The notes beneath the pieces are model-generated. The model had not been told where the DNA came from. It did no database searches and was given only the letters and a program-made list of their open reading frames with translations. Below are positions 60,545 through 64,000 of a stretch of 64,000 nucleotides of DNA, one piece after another. The DNA comes from Achromobacter denitrificans NBRC 15125. GTDB taxonomy: Bacteria; Pseudomonadota; Gammaproteobacteria; Burkholderiales; Burkholderiaceae_B. A program made the position numbers and the translations under genes. Every line of letters starts with the position of its first letter. Position 1 is the stretch's first letter. The DNA lies in assembly GCF_001571365.1 (NCBI RefSeq), contig NZ_BCTQ01000010.1, positions 116,345 to 180,344 on the forward strand. Direction: 5' to 3'.

Positions 60545-61804
60545 ATGACCACTCCTGCCCAGAATTTGGCCGGTGATCCGGCCAGCGGGTTCGTACCCGC
60601 ACCCGTCACGCCTTCCGAAGCCGCTGATCCCGGTTCCGTCGGCCTCGTCGCTCCCACCTTCATCCGATTCGATGAGCCGCTGCGTTTGTCCAGCGGGCAG
60701 TCGCTGGCGGCCTACGAGCTCGCGGTGGAAACCTACGGCACGCTCAACGCCCAGCGCAGCAACGCCGTCCTGATCTGCCACGCGCTGAATGCCTCGCACC
60801 ACGTGGCGGGCAAGGCGGCCGACAACCCCACCGACCTGGGCTGGTGGGACAACATGGTCGGCCCCGGCAAGCCGGTGGACACCAATGTGTACTTCGTGAT
60901 CGGGGTCAACAACCTGGGTTCGTGCTTCGGCTCGACCGGCCCGGCCAGTATCAATCCCGAAACCGGCAAGCCCTGGGGCGCCGCCTTTCCGGTGCTGACC
61001 GTGGAAGACTGGGTCCAGGCGCAGGCGCGCGTGGCCGACCATTTCGGCATCGAGCGCTTCGCCGCCGTGATGGGCGGATCGCTGGGCGGCATGCAGGCGC
61101 TGAGCTGGGCCATCACGCTGCCCGACCGCGTGGCCAACTGCGTGGTGATCGCCAGCACGCCGCGGCTGTCGGCGCAGAACATCGGCTTCAACGAGGTGGC
61201 GCGCCGCGCCATCATCACCGATCCGGATTTCCACGGCGGCGACTACTACGCGCAGGACGCCGTGCCGCGCCGCGGCCTGTCGGTGGCGCGCATGCTCGGC
61301 CACATCACCTACCTGTCCGACGACGACATGGCCGAGAAGTTCGGACGCGCCCAGCGCGCGCCCGCCGAGAACGGCGCCTACCGCTATGGCTACGACGTCG
61401 AGTTCGAGGTCGAGTCGTACCTGCGCTACCAGGGCGAGAAGTTCACCCGCTATTTCGACGCCAACACCTATCTGCTGATCACCCGCGCGCTGGATTATTT
61501 CGATCCGGCCCGCAACACCGGGGGCGACCTGGCCCGCGCGCTGGCGCCGGCCAAGGCCGACTTCCTGCTGGTGTCGTTCTCGACCGACTGGCGCTTCCCG
61601 CCGGAGCGTTCGCGCGAAATCGTGCGGGCGCTGCTGAAGAACGCCAGCCCGGTGACCTACGCCGAAATCGATGCCCCGCACGGCCACGACGCCTTCCTGC
61701 TGGAAGACGCCCGCTACCATGCCGTGGTGCGCGGCTACTACGAACGCATCGCGCGCGAGCTGGGCCTGGGCGCCGCGGTCCAGAACGAAGGACGCTCCGA
61801 ATGA
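60545..61804 (+). CDS. metX: Homoserine O-acyltransferase
   Basis: 419 residues. Alpha/beta-hydrolase-fold enzyme that activates homoserine (with acetyl- or succinyl-CoA) for methionine synthesis. Motifs: [25 protein letters not shown], the nucleophile in [13 protein letters not shown], and the catalytic His in [11 protein letters not shown]. Acetyl versus succinyl specificity cannot be decided by eye; many proteobacterial MetX proteins use succinyl-CoA. Controlled by the SAM-II element directly upstream, and the ATG of metW overlaps its stop (ATGA). Confidence 0.95.
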   Translation: MTTPAQNLAGDPASGFVPAPVTPSEAADPGSVGLVAPTFIRFDEPLRLSSGQSLAAYELAVETYGTLNAQRSNAVLICHALNASHHVAGKAADNPTDLGWWDNMVGPGKPVDTNVYFVIGVNNLGSCFGSTGPASINPETGKPWGAAFPVLTVEDWVQAQARVADHFGIERFAAVMGGSLGGMQALSWAITLPDRVANCVVIASTPRLSAQNIGFNEVARRAIITDPDFHGGDYYAQDAVPRRGLSVARMLGHITYLSDDDMAEKFGRAQRAPAENGAYRYGYDVEFEVESYLRYQGEKFTRYFDANTYLLITRALDYFDPARNTGGDLARALAPAKADFLLVSFSTDWRFPPERSREIVRALLKNASPVTYAEIDAPHGHDAFLLEDARYHAVVRGYYERIARELGLGAAVQNEGRSE

Positions 61805-62415
61805 CTCCCGTGACTCCCCGCCACGCGCATACCGCCCTGCGGCCCGACCTGGCGCGCATCGCCAGCTGGATCGAGCCGGGCAGCCGCGTGCTGGACCTGG
61901 GCTGCGGCGACGGCGCGCTGCTGGCGCACCTGCGCGACCATCGCCAGGTGCGCGGCGCCGGCGTGGAGCTGGACGATACCTGCGTCATCGCCTGCGTGCG
62001 CCGTGGCGTCGAAGTCATCCAGCAGAACCTCGAAGACGGCCTGGCCCTGTTCGACGACAAGCAATTCGATACCGTGGTGCTGTCGCAGACCCTGCAATCC
62101 ATGCACCGCACCGAGCACATCCTGCGGGAAATGGCGCGGGTGGCGCGCTTCGGCGTGGTTTCGTTCCCCAACTTCGGCTACTGGCCGCACGGCTGGTCCA
62201 TCCTGCGCGGCCGCATGCCGGTGACGGGCCAGATGCCCTACCAGTGGTACAACACGCCGAACATCCACCTGTGCACCCTGCGCGATTTCGAGCAACTGGC
62301 CGGCGAATTGCGCCTGGACATCCTGGAACGCGCCACCTTCAACGAAGGGCGCGAGGTGAAGTGCTTCCCCAGCTGGCGCAGCACCCTGGCGGTCTACCGG
62401 TTCGCGTCGCCCTGA
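61801..62415 (+). CDS. metW: Methionine biosynthesis protein MetW
   Basis: 204-residue SAM-dependent methyltransferase-fold protein. The SAM-binding motif [15 protein letters not shown] is visible, then [24 protein letters not shown] and [20 protein letters not shown], the family's conserved middle. MetW works with MetX in methionine synthesis and is fixed next to it in many proteobacteria. The start at 61801 overlaps the metX stop by four bases, so the riboswitch probably governs both. Confidence 0.95.
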   Translation: MTPVTPRHAHTALRPDLARIASWIEPGSRVLDLGCGDGALLAHLRDHRQVRGAGVELDDTCVIACVRRGVEVIQQNLEDGLALFDDKQFDTVVLSQTLQSMHRTEHILREMARVARFGVVSFPNFGYWPHGWSILRGRMPVTGQMPYQWYNTPNIHLCTLRDFEQLAGELRLDILERATFNEGREVKCFPSWRSTLAVYRFASP

Positions 62416-62522
62416 CATTCCGACACGCATCCTCGCGGCGGCGCGGGCGAACAGGCCCTAAAATGCCGCAAGCCCGCGGCGCCCGCCCCTAGCGCCGCGC
62501 GAGCGCGTCAGAGGAGACCGTC

Positions 62523-63770
62523 ATTACCGCTGCATCCAACGTCTATACCAGCCCCCGCGTAGCCCCTTTGCTGGTCCTGGGCTTTGCCAGCGGATTGCCG
62601 CTGGCCCTGACCAGCGGCACTTTGCAGGCCTGGGCCACCGTGGAAGGCGTGCCGCTGCAGCAGATCGGTTTCCTGACCCTGGTGGGCACGGCCTACACCC
62701 TGAAGTTCCTCTGGGCGCCCTTCGTGGACCGCTACGTCCCGCCGCTGCTGGGCCGGCGGCGCGGCTGGATGCTGCTGACCCAGCTGTTGCTGGCCGTCGC
62801 CATCATGGCCATGGGCGCGCTGTCGCCGTCCTCGTCGCTGCAGCCGCTGGCGCTGCTGGCCGTGGCGGTGGCCTTTCTTTCCGCCACGCAGGACATCGCC
62901 TTCGACGCCTACTGCACCGACGTGCTGCGCAAGGAAGAGCGCGGCGCGGGCGCGGCCATCAAGGTCATGGGCTACCGGCTGGCGATGATCGTGTCGGGCG
63001 GGCTGGCGCTGATCCTGGCCGACCAATGGATAGGCTGGGGCAATACCTACGTGCTGATGGGCGGCCTGATGCTGCTGTGCGCGCTGGCCACGCTGTGGGC
63101 GCCCGAACCGGAGCACGTCGCCAGCGCGCCGCGCAACCTGCGGGCGGCGGTGGGCGAGCCGCTGCGCGAGTTCTTTACGCGGCGCGGCGCGCTGGCCGTG
63201 TTGCTGCTCATCGTGCTGTACAAGCTGGGCGACGCGTTCGCGGGCGCGCTGTCGACCACCTTCCTGATCCGGGGCGCCGGCTTCTCGCCCACCGAGGTGG
63301 GAACCGTGAACAAGGTGCTGGGGCTGGCCGCGACCATCGTCGGCGCGCTGGCCGGCGGCTCGGTCATGTCGCGCTGGGGCCTGTACCGGTCGCTGATGGC
63401 CTTCGGCCTGCTGCAGGCAGTGTCGAATCTGGCGTACTGGCTGATCGCCATCAGCCCGAAGAACCTCTGGTTGATGGCGACGGGGGTGGGGATCGAGAAC
63501 CTGTGCGGCGGCCTGGGCACCGCCTCGTTCGTCGGGCTGCTGATGGCGCTGTGCCGCCAGCGCTTCTCGGCAACGCAGTTCGCCTTGCTGTCGGCGCTGT
63601 CGGCGGTGGGCCGAACCTATCTGGCCGGCCCGCTCACCCCGCCGCTGGTCGATTCCATGGGATGGCCGGGCTTCTTCCTGCTGACGGTGGTGATCGCCTT
63701 GCCCGGCCTGGTGCTGCTGAAGCTATTGCGCGGCACGATAGAAACCATGGAAAAGCAAGGCGATTCGTAG
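62523..63770 (+). CDS. ampG: AmpG-type muropeptide permease (probable ATT start)
   Basis: 415-residue major-facilitator transporter importing anhydro-muropeptides for peptidoglycan recycling. The hallmark LGFASGLPLALTSGTLQAW appears near residue 20, followed by about twelve hydrophobic segments. A TTG at 62568 would leave only a few residues before this motif, whereas E. coli AmpG has some 19. The only start that restores them is ATT 62523, preceded by AGGAG eight bases upstream; an in-frame TAG at 62490 and no ATG/GTG/TTG in between exclude others. The stop codon TAG at 63768 lies within a repeat element. Confidence 0.9.
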   Translation: MTAASNVYTSPRVAPLLVLGFASGLPLALTSGTLQAWATVEGVPLQQIGFLTLVGTAYTLKFLWAPFVDRYVPPLLGRRRGWMLLTQLLLAVAIMAMGALSPSSSLQPLALLAVAVAFLSATQDIAFDAYCTDVLRKEERGAGAAIKVMGYRLAMIVSGGLALILADQWIGWGNTYVLMGGLMLLCALATLWAPEPEHVASAPRNLRAAVGEPLREFFTRRGALAVLLLIVLYKLGDAFAGALSTTFLIRGAGFSPTEVGTVNKVLGLAATIVGALAGGSVMSRWGLYRSLMAFGLLQAVSNLAYWLIAISPKNLWLMATGVGIENLCGGLGTASFVGLLMALCRQRFSATQFALLSALSAVGRTYLAGPLTPPLVDSMGWPGFFLLTVVIALPGLVLLKLLRGTIETMEKQGDS

Positions 63771-63918
63771 GATGGGTGGAGCGCGAGATCCTCTCCACGA
63801 GAACCCCGTTCTCCAGCGCGCGAAACCCATGCGGGGCCTGCTGCCCATGGCCGCATGGGTTCCGCGCGTTCGGCAGCTGCGTTCTGGCTTAAGAACTCTC
63901 GCGCTGCACCCATCCTAC
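63767..63918. repeat. 152-bp MITE-like inverted-repeat element
   Basis: Terminal inverted repeats of 21 bases with one mismatch: GTAGGATGGGTGGAGCGCGAG at 63767-63787 and its partner at 63898-63918. An inner pair GCGCGAAACCCATGCGG / CCGCATGGGTTCCGCGC fills much of the interior. No coding capacity. Its left end supplies the ampG stop codon. The remaining bases 63919-64000 hold no gene beyond a partial second repeat copy. Confidence 0.85.
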
Positions 63919-63953
63919 GGTTGCCCGGCAGGCCATGGTGCTTGCCCCACCTA

Positions 63954-64000
63954 GAAACCCTGGAAAAGCAAAGCGAGTCGTAGGATGGGTGGAGCGCGAG
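63954..64000 (+). repeat. Second copy of the ampG 3' end plus repeat terminus (cut by window edge)
   Basis: 47 bases match 63741-63787 with only three differences, at an offset of 213. The matched stretch covers the last nine ampG codons (ETMEKQGDS in the gene, ETLEKQSES in the copy), the TAG and the start of the next repeat element. It shows a tandem duplication that includes coding sequence; the second unit continues past the window. Confidence 0.85.

Overview
The window is high-GC DNA (roughly two thirds G+C), densely coding, with short intergenic gaps. It looks like a chromosomal segment of a beta-proteobacterium of the family Alcaligenaceae (Bordetella/Achromobacter group). The grounds are the several Bug-type periplasmic binding proteins, the metX-metW pair, a pertactin-like autotransporter, and general codon and gene style. 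The species cannot be fixed from the sequence alone. There is one tRNA, no rRNA, no CRISPR array and no transposase or phage gene.

Layout. 1-9260: a dipeptide-type ABC importer (two paralogous binding proteins, two permeases, two ATPases; the last is cut by the window edge) with a zinc deacylase and a divergent LysR regulator. 9646-9879: a small unknown gene behind twin palindromes. 10043-18597: NAD(P)HX dehydratase, then acyl-CoA catabolism genes (two crotonase-family proteins, nitronate monooxygenase, TetR, acyl-CoA dehydrogenase, class III CoA-transferase, 3-hydroxyacyl-CoA dehydrogenase). 18736-19956: a tandem cytochrome c and tRNA-Arg(CCG). 20170-30055: a PucR-type regulator divergent from a seven- to eight-gene operon of two SDRs, a complete branched-chain-type ABC importer and a beta-keto acid cleavage enzyme (BKACE). 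This suggests uptake, oxidation and cleavage of an unidentified beta-hydroxy or beta-keto acid. 30478-33849: a cysteine-free autotransporter adhesin.

34043-43120: a five-gene minus-strand signalling cluster. It holds an RcsB-like regulator, two RcsC-like hybrid kinases (only one with an Hpt domain), a REC-EAL c-di-GMP phosphodiesterase and a degenerate EAL-like protein. It resembles Rcs and Pseudomonas Roc/Sad systems and lies tail-to-tail with the autotransporter. 43297-43542: a small unknown gene behind a LexA-like box. 43751-49714: a gentisate pathway module (gentisate dioxygenase, fumarylpyruvate hydrolase-like protein, GntR and LysR regulators), followed by a Bug protein and a second copy of the zinc deacylase.

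49836-54779: lipocalin, gshA, an alpha/beta hydrolase, a lipoprotein, an orphan LuxR-type HTH protein and an AEC permease. 54784-60386: a probable sulfolactate degradation operon (suyAB-like sulfo-lyase, two dehydrogenases able to interconvert sulfolactate enantiomers, a Tat-exported Bug protein) with a divergent GntR/HutC regulator. 60480-63770: a SAM-II riboswitch controlling metX-metW, then ampG, which appears to start at a rare ATT codon. The window ends in a repeat element that supplies the ampG stop codon and is partly duplicated.

Most interesting points: the Rcs/Roc-like phosphorelay cluster; the asymmetric LivG/LivF ATPase pair whose two defects fall in the same composite site; the BKACE operon; the sulfolactate operon; the SAM-II riboswitch; the ATT start; and the repeat family that provides TAG stop codons to two unrelated genes.
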